Counted from the first letter of the stretch, positions 22,406 through 34,483 are shown. The stretch: DNA of 64,000 nucleotides from Neonectria sp. B-13 (GCA_002682825.1 NOKP01000028.1:372001-436000); one strand, 5' to 3'. The notes: generated by a model not told the origin, from the letters alone. Translations and numbers: made by a program.

Positions 22406-23413
22406 TTACTCCCATTCCATTCCATACAGCTCTTCTCCTGCTCTAGTGTCTGCTAACCTGGCTTCGGGGCAGAGCGGGATCCAGTACACAGCTAGGTTCA
22501 CGGCGATGAGGATGACGCCAATGACCCAGAAGCCCATGGCGGAGTCCTTGTCCTGGTTCATGAACCGGAAGATGATGGTGAAGATGATGCTGCTGAGGTT
22601 ACTGCCGCCGCCATTCAGGCCGAACAATATACTGTTGGTGAACGAGTGGATGTGTAGGATGAGCGGGAAGTTAGTACTATTGCTGGCTTTATAGGAGATG
22701 GCCATAAGGACGATGAGTCTGATGAGGGTACTGATATTGCTGCCGCTGGCCTTGGACGGGTTAACCTTACTGATGACAATGAGGAGCGTGCCCATTAGGA
22801 CACTGTACACTGTGATCCATCCCTTCTTGAGCTAGAGATTACGCTTGAACCGGTTGTATAGGATGTCTATAATGATATTGCCTAGAGGCTGGTTTATGAA
22901 GTTGAGGAATCTAAAGATAGTAGTGTAATTGCTGGCCTTGGTCTGGTCGAGGTACGGGAAGTTCTTCTTAAAGTAGGAGCTTGGGGCGGCGTTGATGGCA
23001 AGCTCACCGCTGAACGAGCATGCGTAGGTGGCAACGTAGAAGATGATCTAAGACGAGTAGATGATAGACAAGGCCTCCGTCCAACTGGGCTTGACGATGA
23101 CCTCACCCTTGGCCATCTCGAGGGCTTTGCTGCACGAGATGGCATGCTCATTGTCGTCGACCTTAACATCCCTCTCAGACCCAGTACCGTTCTCCTCGTC
23201 CAAGGTTGGGCATTTAGGGCTACGGGCGCCACCAGGGACGACATCGGAGGTACTGAGACCGTGTGCCTCCATATTCGTGCGAATCTGCTGGGCCTGGTCG
23301 TCGCACACTCCCATCAGGGTATCAGGGCAGAACAGGAGCATTCCGACAGCGCAAGCAATCAAGCAGATGAGTGGAACGGTGAAGGTGACTCGCCACGCCT
23401 TGGAAAGGGTCAT
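22406..23413 (-). pseudogene. High-affinity nitrate transporter (NNP family, CrnA/NRT2 type), dead copy
   Basis: The minus strand encodes the second half of an NNP-family nitrate transporter in one continuous frame. The parts are KAWRVTFTVP with helix 6, a long hydrophilic central loop, YACSFSGELAIN, FKKNFPYLDQTK, LHIHSFTNSILFGL, SIIFTIIFRF, and a last helix GVILIAVNLAVYWI with a natural C-terminal stop. Two in-frame TAG stops interrupt it, near 23050 and near 22833. Both could derive from CAG by a CpA-to-TpA change, the mutation favoured by RIP. Many conserved Gly and Val codons read as Asn, Arg, Ser or Ile, fitting G-to-A changes. The N-terminal half is missing. A live copy elsewhere presumably imports nitrate. 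Confidence 0.86.
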
Positions 23414-24406
23414 GCCCTAGTATAAACCCCTCAGTGAGTCCTACACAACCGAACTCTTTCGTACTGTGGTTCTTCCTATTGGGTAAAGATGCTATGTCTC
23501 AAAGAAATGTTGAGACACGTCATAAGGAGCATCTAGGTCTGGTCTCAATGATCGGGATCCGGTCTCAGGACCGTCAAATCATCACTGACTGTTTCAAGGA
23601 CCGCACAATAGCCCCTCCAGCAACAAGACCTCTCTTTGAATAAAGGGTCTGTCATGAGCCCTCAATTAGATAGAAATCAAGAGCTTCTATGAGTCTCAAT
23701 GCATCACAAAGTGTGACAAGGCATAAGGTCCACAGACAAAAGGGTGTGGCATTTATTTCATGTGGGGTACTATCAATATCCGGGAAATATTAAACATCTA
23801 AACGCACAACTAATGGGATCAACCAATCAACAGTCTTGAAATACGAGCAACGCAACAACCCAGTTTGAGATGCACATGGATCTCTCTGTCGTCCAATTAT
23901 CGAATGTTCAGACCCATCGCAATCAAACCAGCTGACACGTAATCATGAATGACGACTACTATACTGCCTCACACAGTAGCGGATATGCAGTCTCCTGGAG
24001 TACCATTGTAGGTACGAATATACTTCATACGAACTCGCTATCGCAGTTATCTTCCACATACTCCGTACAGTACCATTCGTCGCCCATGCAAGGGGGCGGT
24101 GCCGAATCAATGTGCTAAGCCTCTCTGTTGTCGAATGCAGAGAATTAGAGACTAGACCTCATTAGTATGTTCCATTTTCACAAGATGCAGACAGTATTTA
24201 AGTACCGCCTCTCTCCCCGTTATTCGTCTCTCAAACAAGAACCTACATCCAGCTAATCAACTGACAAGAACCTCCCTCTTGCCGTGCATTCAACCATTCG
24301 TACAAGAAACGCTCTACCGGAAGCACTTCCTCGGCTGCCTAACTTCCAAACCACGTCACGCTCGCGAACTCACACATAAAATCTCCGATCTCTAAACCAA
24401 CACGAA
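23414..24406. other. Intergenic region, promoter of the RTA1-like gene
   Basis: No coding sequence could be supported; the missing N-terminal half of the nitrate transporter was looked for here and not found. A TATA-like TATTTAAG lies about 210 bases upstream of the next start, followed by a CT-rich leader. Confidence 0.45.
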
Positions 24407-25408
24407 ATGGCAAGAGAATACTATCATTACGACCCATCCCTCCCCGCCGCTATCATCTTTACCATACTTTTCATACTATCAGCGGCGGTCCATGCCTTTC
24501 AGCTGGTAAAGTCAAAGACATGGTACTTTGTGCCGTTCCTTGTTGGCTGTCTTTGTATGGTTCCCTATCCAAGATAGTTGCCGAGGACAGGAAGCCAGAT
24601 CTTTTTTGGGATAGATCATAGCTAATAGAGACTCATGCAGTTGAAGCGATCGGGTATATAGGAAGAGCAATCAGCGCAGTACAAACTCCTGACTGGACTC
24701 GGTCACCGTACATCACCCAGATTCTGCTATTGCTCCTTGGACCGACTTTCTTCGCCGCGTCGATTTATATGATCCTGGGGCGACTGATCCAACTTCTGAA
24801 AGCAGACAAGCACTCATTGATCAGGCCAGGCCGGTTAACGAAGTTCTTCCTTATTGGAGATATTGCATCTATTGCAGCACAGGGGTTAGGTGAGTGACCA
24901 ACAATAAGGCAGAGACAGTAATGCAATTTCAGGAAGAATAATGACTAATGACTACGAAGGTGGTGGAAAGCTCGCAAACGCAGAGACCCCAGACGAGAGA
25001 GACCAGGCACAAACGATAATCATCGTCGGGCTTGCCATACAAATTGTGTTTTTTAGCCTGTTCATGGCTGTCACCTGCGTCTTCCACTACCGAATCAACA
25101 AAGAGCCCACAGTGACGAGCTCCAGCATCAACTCTCCCTGGGAAAGGCTTCTTCTCGTGCTATATGCATCAAGTCTCCTCATCCTGGTACGGTCCATCTT
25201 CCGAGTGGTTGAGTATGTCACAGGCCACGATGGCGAAATCCAATCCAAGGAGTTCTATATTTATATTTTTGACGCTTTGTTGATGGCTATTGTGGCCGTG
25301 ATTTTCAACATTTTCCATCCATCTCAGGTCCTCAGTATCTCAGGCAGGGATCATCCGAATAACTCGGACTCTGTGATGCCACTGGGCGCCTATACCACTA
25401 GTCGCTAG
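24407..25408 (+). CDS. RTA1-like 7-transmembrane protein
   Basis: Three exons (24407-24554, 24641-24889, 24933-25408) with introns of 86 and 43 nt give 290 residues, the normal length for the family. Seven hydrophobic helices are visible. Family motifs include EAIGYIGR at the second helix, LLLLGPTFFAASIYM, FLIGDIASIAAQGLG and the later RSIFRVVEYVTG, which are hallmarks of RTA1 domain proteins. Fungal members include yeast RTA1 (7-aminocholesterol resistance) and RSB1 (sphingoid-base release). They act in plasma or internal membranes, and their transport activity is inferred rather than proven. No pathway partner is evident next door. Confidence 0.9.
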
Positions 25409-27050
25409 GTTGCATCACGGATGGCAATCTCCAACCCGCCTCAAAGAAGGTGAGCTGTATCACGCGACCTGATGCGAGGTGACGACGCTGGTTGTTGTAA
25501 CCCTATTGTGGCCTTTTAGCGCTTATGGGTAATTACAAATGTGCGTTCGTTTGGATGGTGAGGGTCGGATTGTTTTTGGTTAATGCACGCACATGGAGGG
25601 TCGGAATATGTCGTTAAGAGATGGAGTCACTTGCATTGCCTGTTAGCAGAGCTGAGAACCGCCATGGGATAATTCGGGGTAGACGCAGATAATGGGGGGG
25701 AACCAAACAAATCAAGGCCTAATTTCTTGACGCGGATCCTCACCTTTTTTCTTTTTGGTAATTTCCTACTTGGTGATATTTTAGGTACAAGCTCGCATTC
25801 ACGACGATTTAATTGGACAAAGCGTGAGCTCAGGAGGCCGGCCTGGGTCCTCACATAGCCAAGCTACCACAGTCGTCGTCAACAAGCTCCACTTGCGATA
25901 CGTCGCTCTATTGAACTCCGCAACTCTGAGCATGCGTAAATAATACCTACTTAAGGGACAGAGACAGCCACTTATTGGCCTCATCATCTCTTTCTTCTTC
26001 ATGAATTTTATCACTTGTTGGACTCTCTTTCTTCTGTCTTGACTACTGCTATAATCTTGACTGCTTCTGTAATCAACTTTGACATTCTCTGCTATCTTTG
26101 ACTACTACTGCATTCTCCTTCTTTTGATCATCCTTGGGGTCCTGGAATTATCCTCCTAGCTTTCCTTGAGCTTGCGCAATCTCTGTTTCTTGACTCTCAA
26201 TCCAACTGTACTAGGACAGCATTTTCCTGAGTGGTGTCTTTGCACTGAAGTGCGTGTTCCACCAACAAAACATATTGGTTGTGAAGCCAATATGGTCCGA
26301 AGGATGCGGACATTTTGCGAGAGTCGGGGTCGGTTCCATTCCGGAGAGGTTCATATCGTTCCAGAGTGGAGAAGTTGACGGACATATCCTTTAACTACTT
26401 GTCTGGCGGTGTTTGGCCCTGTCAATATCTGGATAAGAAACTGTGCCAGGGATAGTGAGTCTTCGGGGACTGACGGCGTTGAGCGCATTCCTTGCTTTTG
26501 ATGAAAATGAGTGCGGGCTGCCTTCAACAGGAAGTTCCGCTAGGATAGAAAGATATCAGAGCTCCTCATTATCATAAGATCTAAATCATCGGATGTGACA
26601 ACGATCATAGCAGTAAGAGACATGGGACTAGTAGTGCTGGGTTGAAAAGTTTCACGGAACCAAACAGGCTAGAATATTCAAGAAGTTAAAATTAGCTATG
26701 GAAAAACCTAAGGATGAAACGAAGGTGAACTCTTAATTGTACACTCAATGAAACCCCAATCCCTCGAATACAAGATACAATTCAACAGTCTCTTGCAGTC
26801 CAGCTCTCAACGAATGACATTGATTTCCGTCATCGCAACATAAAATCGGCTCCAATATATGAGATCCATAGTCGGTACCTAACCCGGATACCTGACGTTG
26901 CGTGACTTCATGATGCAGCCGTCAAACAAAATAACGATGTTGCCAACATCTTGAGCCTCTGGATGCGAGTCGCGACACCTAATTGCTTTCAAAGCTGAGG
27001 CGTCTCTGAGCAACTTTCGATCAGTGCGCACTTTTCTCTTCATCAACACA
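25409..27050. other. Intergenic region, no supported gene
   Basis: Short frames on both strands near 25.6-26.4 kb show no known motif. A degenerate repeat at about 26035-26130 is listed separately. I see no RNA gene. Confidence 0.45.
26035..26130. repeat. Degenerate minisatellite-like repeat
   Basis: The words CTTGACTACTGC, CTTGACTGCTTC, CTTTGACATTCTC and CTTTGACTACTAC recur at about 20-30 base intervals. The array is loose and pyrimidine-rich. It has no coding potential. Confidence 0.35.
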
Positions 27051-27482
27051 TTAGCCACTGGTCATGTTTGATGTGGAACATATGTTAACGTACTGGCTAA
27101 CTATGGATGAATCAGAGCGAGGTTGCAGTTGAGGGCGACCAAGAAGAGGCGGGGTGGATTCCAGCTCCGCCATATTTGGTTCACTCTCGATTTGTTGACG
27201 GAATGAGCATTCACGGGATGCACATTCATACCATGCCGCTGGGTCAGGTCTCCTGGTTTGGTTTCGGCGGCTCGTTTCACCGCACCAGCATCGAGGGTTC
27301 TGGGCCGAAATGTTGCGATTATCATCCCAAGTGATGAAGTCACGACTGTGGCCGTACTCGCAATAATAGTAGGGGCGGTTGGCGTTCCCATTGTGGTTGG
27401 TACGCCTTGTGATGTCGCGAGAAGCAACACGATTGCAGGAAGGGCAGAGAGGAGGGGCAGCAAGAGGGAACCTATAAGCCAT
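27051..27482 (-). CDS. Small GRF-type zinc-finger protein
   Basis: A single exon, 143 residues, starting at an ATG at 27482. Two zinc-binding segments are visible. The second has the classic GRF spacing: C65-x-C67, then C87-x4-C92, with Gly68 after the second cysteine. The first has C13-x2-C16, then RPYYYC (C41) and FITWDD, also GRF-like, with H45 as a possible fourth ligand. In known proteins (TOP3A, NEIL3, APE2) GRF fingers bind single-stranded DNA. Here the protein is little more than the fingers plus a polar tail of about 45 residues. Such short GRF proteins are common in filamentous fungi and uncharacterised. Binding to nucleic acid is an inference. Confidence 0.75.
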   Translation of the reverse strand: MAYRFPLAAPPLCPSCNRVASRDITRRTNHNGNANRPYYYCEYGHSRDFITWDDNRNISAQNPRCWCGETSRRNQTRRPDPAAWYECASRECSFRQQIESEPNMAELESTPPLLGRPQLQPRSDSSIVSQYVNICSTSNMTSG

Positions 27483-27629
27483 GATTGCTGCAGTGTGTTC
27501 AAGGCCGTAGTGAAACGAGGAAAGGTTAGCACGATGAAGGAAAGAACAAGTAAGGGTACTAATCCAAGGTTCGGTGGAAGAGTAGAATTGAACTTTCGAA
27601 TACCAGGTTGTAGAGAAGGGAAGGTATGT

Positions 27630-27774
27630 GTCTTAAGTAGTCGGCGACTGTCATCGGAATGAAGACTGCGTTCAGGACTGCGAAGACGATGAAGGTCCGC
27701 CAGCCAATATTTTCTGCGACCTTGATGGCAGTTACCAGGGCATTACCGCGGAACTTGTGTTTCCATAGACCCAT
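27630..27774 (-). pseudogene. C-terminal scrap of an MFS sugar transporter
   Basis: Roughly 40 codons on the minus strand read AENIGWRTFIVFAVLNAVFIP. This is the last membrane helix of MFS sugar/hexose transporters, just before the usual PETKG motif. The sequence after it no longer fits the family, and no upstream transporter helices are found. It is a relic too short to function. Confidence 0.6.
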
Positions 27775-28150
27775 GGCTGCGATTTGTGATTGCTGCGGAC
27801 GGAGAGGCTTGGGAGCATGGAGTCTTCTGAATCGGTAGCAAAAGCCCTTTTATTCTTCTGATCAATCTCTATAGCGTACCGGAGCACCCGGGCAGTCGGG
27901 GGACTCCTCGAGGAGTTGACACGATACAGCACCATCGGGGTAACAATGCAACGAAACGCGGGGATCATGGAGATTATGCGGGGTCCCCGAGTTGAATTCC
28001 TTGGGGCGAGTCAATCCTTCCGCCACGAGTTCTCGCGAAGTGGAGCGTTGGAGAAAGTGATCGACAGCTGACTGATGTCACTCTGGTTGGTATCAGCGTG
28101 GTAACGGGCGTTGTCATCATATCCCTCATTTATTCTACATTGTACGTGCA

Positions 28151-30316
28151 CTAGTGCTCGCAAAAGCTGTACTCTACTTGCTGCCACTTCTCTCTCGCCT
28201 CATGGTGGAAGGCAGTTCGAGCTTCCATCAGCTCGAGGCGGTGCTCCTTGGCCTCCTCGAGAGACATGGGAAGCGAATCCCCAAACCCGCCCCGCACGAT
28301 ATCCACCAGCTCTGCCGGTAGGCCGCGTCCCGCTCGGCCGGCCGCTTCCAACCCGGAGTGGCCTGGAGCCTTTTCAAGGATGAGGTTTGCAATGGCCTGA
28401 GGGACTTTGGCGGCATCCGCTTCGCTCAAGTCACCGAAAGCACGTTCCAGCCACCAGCTCTGCTGTTGGGGTGGCACGTTCGCCGTGCTGATGACGCGAG
28501 TGAAGGGATCCACGAGCCACAGGGCGATGAAACGTCGGTGGCCGGGCTTGGTCTTGTCTTTCAGCTCAAAGGGAGTTACTCGGTGGTGGAAGACATTCGG
28601 GAAGGCGAGGAGCCTGCCCTGCTTCGTCTCCACGCTGCCGTAGTTCTGGAGGCATGAACCACCTGCGCCGGACCCAAGCTGGGTACCGTAAACCTCTTCC
28701 ATCCAAGTATAAGACCCTTGGCCCACGTCCCAGTCGTCCTGGTAGCTGTCGGTCTGCATCCGGAACTGGAGATGGCTGGGTGTCACGTTCTCCGAGTCCA
28801 GGTAGTACAGGGCCGTGCCGACAATGTGTTCGTTCATCTGACCCTCAACGTGCCAGCCGCCGGGAGGATACATGGGCTTGTTGGGCGTGAGCTCGATGGA
28901 AGCCATCTTCACTATGACTTGGAGACCATTGTGGTTGAATTGCTCCCTCAGAGAATCGCCTTCCTTGACACCGTAGTCCCAGGCTTTGAACTCGGGAGGT
29001 GCAGGCTGGACTGGTTTCCGGGTCTTGTACCACTGGATCTCCTTGGGGGTTCCAGAGTAATAATTGCCGTTTTCATCCTCCTCCTCGACGTCGTCTTCCT
29101 CCTCATTTTCGGATGCGCCTTTTGGCATCACAACCTCGTCGAATGACGGGGTCCAGTTCTCCCCGTTCTCGTCACTAATTCCATTCAGCAATGATTCTGC
29201 ACTTGACGCATATTTGAAACCTACTCTGGATTCTCCGGCCGTGGGAAGCGAGACTTTGTTCTGCCCGCGCCTACCAGATTGTATTTGTGAAACTGCGCCA
29301 GGCAGAGATCCCAGGCCGGAAGAGACTTTTCAATGAGCTTTTCAATGGTGCCGTAGATATCCCGGTGCTTCACGGGGTGGAGGTTGTTAATGTAGCTCGT
29401 GAACTTGACGGTCCCGTCGCCTTGGAACTTGACGTTGGCGGGCAACCACTGGTACTTCGTCGACCAGTACGAAGGGTGCACTTTGCTCCCACCTATGCTC
29501 GTGGTATGATCGCTCCTGGACCACGACTGCCGATGCGTGGTTTTGGTCTCGGGCTCAAGTTGAGGGATGACGTCGCCACTACCGGCCCATTTGTCGATGG
29601 CATCATCAACGTCTACGACCTCTTCCTTGAATACCCGTGACCTGCCGTAAACAAGGGGGTACAGGGAAGGATGAACGAGGTCTTGGACTATATCGGCGGT
29701 CTGAGGGTGCCAGTCCGGACCGTCCTTTTGCTCGTCCATGAGTTTGCCAAAGGCAGCGCGGAGTGCACCATGTAGCTCGGCGTCCACGAGGGTGTCAGAC
29801 TTGGCCACCGACGCTGCGGCATCCAAGGTCGGAATCAGGCCTGTCTTCTTGAAGTACTCGGCCTTGGCACGCAGTTCTTGGATACACTGTGGCAAGAGTT
29901 AGTATTATGATACAAATGTGGCGAGGGAGTATGGTTCTTACATAGTCCACACATCCTTTGTCGAGAATAGACTTGAGCCTGCTTGGATGCCGGCTGCCTT
30001 CCGGATCGTCCTCGTCACTGTCGATTTCGACTTCGATTTGTCCTCCAACAATCTCATGGTACATGTGGTCCACTGGCAGGGCAAGGGCTTCCTCTGTCCA
30101 CTTCTTAACGATGGCATCGTCAAAGACCTTGATATGGAAGTCGGGCTTGTCGGACAGGCGGTCCATAACAAGCATCATGGCCACCTCTCGGACGAGAAGC
30201 ATTTCGGAATCAGAACCATAGCAGTTGGAATGGACGCCGATGGGGTAGAGGCTGTCCTTGTCCTTGAGTTGATCGTGATAACGGAGATCGAGACCGAGTC
30301 CGGGATAAGAGGGCAT
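28151..30316 (-). CDS. DUF4246 protein, 2-oxoglutarate/Fe(II) oxygenase-like
   Basis: Three exons (29942-30316, 29225-29886, 28151-29174), introns of 55 and 50 nt, 686 residues. The start is the only ATG of the first exon frame. The second junction restores PENPDDENGENW, typical of this family, and removes an in-frame TAG. The DUF4246 signature is in the C-terminal half: GGWHVEGQMNEHIVG, PNVFHHRVTPF and HRRFIALWLVDP. The order His-x-Glu, distal His, then Arg is that of double-stranded beta-helix 2-oxoglutarate/iron oxygenases, so a hydroxylase or demethylase activity is plausible. Known members are uncharacterised. An acidic insert (about residues 360-380) is probably a flexible loop. No signal peptide or membrane helix is seen. 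Confidence 0.86.
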
Positions 30317-31856
30317 TCTGAAGGTTGGTGGGGAATGGAAATGCAAGTGGTGAAGGCAACTCGTTCTGAGAGGCGGTCGTCTAAAGTGAGTAAAATCTGG
30401 AGAAAAGATTCTGTGCGTTGATTGAGTTTGCAACTGGATTAGAACGATGGATGGTTACTTAAGTACTCTTTTGCCGTCTTGTTGGTTCACCTCTCCCTGA
30501 CGGAAGAAGTCGCAAAGTCACCTGACAGCGCGTGCATCTGGCCAGGCAGAAGCTCCGCAAGACGCGATAAATCCCCAATTCTCCAGGCAGCGACGCGTCT
30601 GGTTCCATCGTGAACAGGGACGTGAGTGGGAACAGGCAATTGTCCAGTGTTGGTCAAAACTCGCTTAGGGACATCTGCCTAGCAGGATCCACATCTCGGA
30701 CTCCCATCTCGGATATCTTGCATAAGAATCGCAATGACCTTCACGAATCATTCATGTTTAAGAAAACAGGAGGCAATGGAATATTAAATACAAGTCAATT
30801 AGCAAGCAGTATCTTTCAATTCCAAACAATGATTGGCAGCCTCTCTTGCGCTGACATGTCCTGCGAGCAATCACCTCAACAGTTAATTGACGGCTACACC
30901 CGTTCTGGCTCCTCACGCGATAAATACAACAAACCTTGTGACAGTGATCGCATAGCACCTAAGCACACTCAAGATACCGCTCCATTAGCCTAGTCCGTAT
31001 TCATACTGCAGACGGTTTAGTTGAGGCGACGCGCCTTTCTTTCCAACATTGGGAGGGTGTCAATAGTGCATAGCCTTGTTAAGGATGCCGCCCGGTGCCT
31101 CGCCTCTTAGAGATGGGCCATGGAAGTTGGAGCGCATCACTAGTTACCTTACTTAACATGCGATTGATACCCTATAGTTCAACGGCTTGGAGGTGCGCCG
31201 TTACACAATGCAGTAATACGATCATCTCGACGTGGCATGTTTGTTACCAATCACACCAAACTCTGCGCACTTCGAAGCTCTTAACATTCAGCCAGGGTAC
31301 CACTTCAGAATTTGCGTACTTTGTCAGTCATTATAGCTGGCACCGATCTCGTCCCTCCAACCCCTAACCCACCTCCCTCCGTTCGAAAACCCGCCCAAAC
31401 TGTCCCCAATACGTGATGGAACATTTCTCCATTTAGGTACGTACATGCCGCTCATGACCTTACTAAAGGGTTGGTGTAGACTGACTCTCACAAAATATAC
31501 GGGACACAGCAAATAAAATACTATGTGCTTCTGGGGATAGTCTTCAATTGAAGGAGGATGTTTGTTATAGCAGCGGCAGCAAAGGCTCACGCACAAAGTA
31601 GGGAATAACACACAAGTCTCGATTCGAATTATTTGTTAGGCTGTTTTGTACTATTAAAATTCAATTTGATGTTGTTCTGGCAATTCGGTAGTCAAACTTA
31701 TGAGTATTGGCTGTCAAAAGCGCTTCAAAATCGTGCCATACCGACACGATGCCCTAGTCCATAACGCTCACTTCCAGGCTACAGTTTTTGCTTCCAGATC
31801 TGTCCACAGTATAGTACATCAACTTGCATCTCAGCTTGAACCAACTCCTCGCCAGT
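30317..31856. other. Intergenic region, no supported gene
   Basis: A 127-codon frame at 30610-30993 and a 95-codon frame on the other strand near 31.4 kb show no motif or splice support. The left part is the promoter of the DUF4246 gene; the right part is 3' sequence of the aldehyde dehydrogenase. Confidence 0.45.
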
Positions 31857-33493
31857 TTACAGCTTTGACGTAATGTTGACATGCACCGCCTTGATGTTTG
31901 AATAAGCAGCCAAGCCAGCCTCACCGAGCTCCCGCCCGATGCCACTCTGCTTCACACCACCAAAGGGAATCCGCCAATCGCTATCGTTGCTTGAGTTGAT
32001 CCAGACCATTCCAGCCTCGATTCTCTTGGCCACGCGGTGAGCCCTCGTCAGGTTCGTGGTGAAGATGGCACTGCCCAATCCGTATTGAGTGTCGTTGGCC
32101 AAGCTGATGGCCTCGTCCTGCGTGCTGAACTTGGTAATCACGACAAAGGGCCCGAAGACCTCCTCTTGGAACACTCGCATCTTGGAAGTGACGCCGGTGA
32201 AAACAGTAGGCTCGATAAAGAAGCCCTTGCCGTCGCCGGCCTTCTTGAACGGCACTCCGCCGAGCTCCAGCTTCGCACCTTCGCCCTTTCCGATCTCCAC
32301 AAAGGACATGATACGCTCGTACTGGGCCTTTGTGATCTGAGGGCCCTGGAAAGTCTTCTCGTCGAAGGGGTCGCCGATCTTGGAGATCTCCTTGACTTGC
32401 GAGCGGAAAGCAGTCATGAACTTATCGTAGATGCTGTCCTGGACTAGGATGCGCGAAGTTGCCGTGCAGATTTGGCCTTGATTTGACATGATTCCGGCGT
32501 GGGCCCAGTAGGCAGCGAGGTCGATGTCGGCATCGTCGAAGACAATAAGAGGACTCTTGCCACCCGTTTCTAGCGTGATGTTCTTTAGGTTGCTGCTAGC
32601 CGCTTTCATAATGTGCTTTGCAGTAGGCGTAGATCCGGTAAAGGCAATCTTGTCGACATCGGTGTGAGCCGCAAGAGCGGCGCCGGCGACAGTGCCGAGT
32701 CCGTTGATGACGTTCACGACACCAGGCGGGAATCCGGCCTTGGCGACGAGGTTGGCGAAGAAGAGGATGGAGAGCGGCGTTTGCTCGGCGGGCTTGAGGA
32801 TGACGGTGTTGCCGCATGCCAGCGCAGGGCCCAACTTCCACGCGGCCATGGCCAAAGGATAGTTCCAGCTGCGGAACGTGTTAGTCTCTTTGAATCTCTT
32901 TATCGAGCTGGTCGCAAGGACACAGAGGCCAAACTTACGGAATGATCTGGCCACAGACGCCAACCGGCTCCCGAACTGTGTAGGCAAACTTGTCCCCGCT
33001 GGTTTCGATGACTTGGCCAAACACCTTGTCCGCAAACCCAGCATAGTAGCGAAGCGTCTCGGAAACCTCACCGAGGTCCTCGTTCAGTGCGACCTGGTAC
33101 GGCTTGCCGTTGTCCCAGGTCTCGATAGTGGCCAGTGTCTCGCGGTTCTCCTCGACCAAGTCGGCGAGGCGACTCAGCAGCTTTCCACGGTCGGTGGCGG
33201 GCAGATCCCGCCACGTGGGGTTGCGCAGGGCACTCCGAGCGGCGCGGACGGCGCGGTCGACATCTTGAGTCGTCGCTGCGTAGACTGAGACGATTTCTTG
33301 TTCGTTTCTTCAAGGATTGAGGGTTAGCGACGAGAGCAGCTACAAGGACGAGGGCTGGATGGACATACGTAGGGTTGATGCTGGCGATTTTGCCGCCGTC
33401 GGACGATTTCACCCACTGGTTGTTAATGAAGAGACCCGTGGGCTGGGCGTACTTGCGCCCGTTGGGGGCCGTCAGTTGGATATCTAAGCTCAT
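31857..33493 (-). CDS. Aldehyde dehydrogenase (NAD(P)-dependent, ALDH superfamily)
   Basis: Three exons (33369-33493, 32939-33307, 31857-32868) with introns of 61 and 70 nt give 501 residues, the standard length. Signatures are PWNYPL at 165, GNTVILKPAEQTP, FTGST in the nucleotide fold, the general-base glutamate E265 in LETGGKSP and the catalytic cysteine C299 in NQGQICTA. FGGVKQSGIGRE lies near the C-terminus. It oxidises an aldehyde to the acid in the cytosol; no targeting sequence is seen. Its neighbours are an amino acid/choline-type permease (34484-36121) and a copper amine oxidase (37965-40137). Amine oxidases produce aldehydes, so this enzyme is the likely next step (inference). The specific substrate is not readable from sequence. 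Confidence 0.94.
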
Positions 33494-34483
33494 GTTGGAT
33501 GATTATGATTATGATTCAAGGGTCTGACAGATGCGAATGGCAGGTCCTCCACTTGCACGATAGCGGCATCTATATGCTGGAGCTTGGGTAAGGTATGATA
33601 GGAAGTGCGGCGGAAGGGAGACGCCGGGATAAACACGAAGCCAACCGGATATGGGCATTATGCAACAACTGCGGGGAATGCACTGTTGAGTTTCAGCCTC
33701 GTGGACGCTACCGGGCGCAAAGATACGCCATGTCACCCTGCATGAAGCTAGCCGGACCGGGTCCAGAGGTTGGCCATGGACAGCCGGACCGGCGTGATAA
33801 GCGGCGGCATCAGCCACACCACGCGGCATCTGGAGACGTCTAGTGGCATCGTGCATGCTTGTCTGGATCTGGCAGTTCATGTGCAATCATCTACGATGCA
33901 GCGTCGCAGCCAGAGATTGTCGTCGCTGCCCCGGACATGGATGATCGATTTGCATCTGGCTACCGGTGTCGGCGCTGTTTTGGTTGAGAAACGCGGGGGC
34001 GATGGATATGTCCAGGGATTACTCGAATAGGCAACTTTCAGGGCCATATCCGTCGTTATGCGAGCTATCGCTGACTTCCTTCGTGACGTAGCACAGCTGC
34101 GGATACCGGGGTAGTAATTACGGGCCACTACTGCGCAAGAGGGGAGACAGGCCCAGATAGTGATAATTATACATATTCCTGACATCAGTTTACATCACTT
34201 GACGTCGATTTCATGGAGGAATTGCATGCACAGACTTATTATACCAGAATTGGGAGTTTTTCAAGGAGTAATTGCGATGCACACATTCACACCGGAATTA
34301 GGACACTTAGATGTGCACCTTCTCATTAAACGACAACTACAGTTGAATAAATATTGAAATAGTGGGTGAAGTGAATGAAAAGAGTGTTGGTTTTGATTAT
34401 TCCAAGGTGATCGATCCCCTGGGGATTTTGACTAATGTACAGAAAAGCCTCAATGAGCCAGCGGCTACCCGTTCTTTGGCACG
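33494..34483. other. Intergenic region between aldehyde dehydrogenase and permease
   Basis: Holds the presumed promoter of the aldehyde dehydrogenase (minus strand, start at 33493) and the 3' region of the permease. Short open frames occur on both strands without any motif. Confidence 0.5.

Noticed and set aside
28151..29191. C-terminal part of the DUF4246 protein as an independent gene
   Set aside because: A 50-nt GT-AG intron joins it in phase to the upstream exon and recreates a conserved sequence, so the two frames belong to one gene.
30610..30993. A 127-codon plus-strand frame
   Set aside because: Composition is unlike the neighbouring genes, no motif is seen and the frame has no supporting exon.
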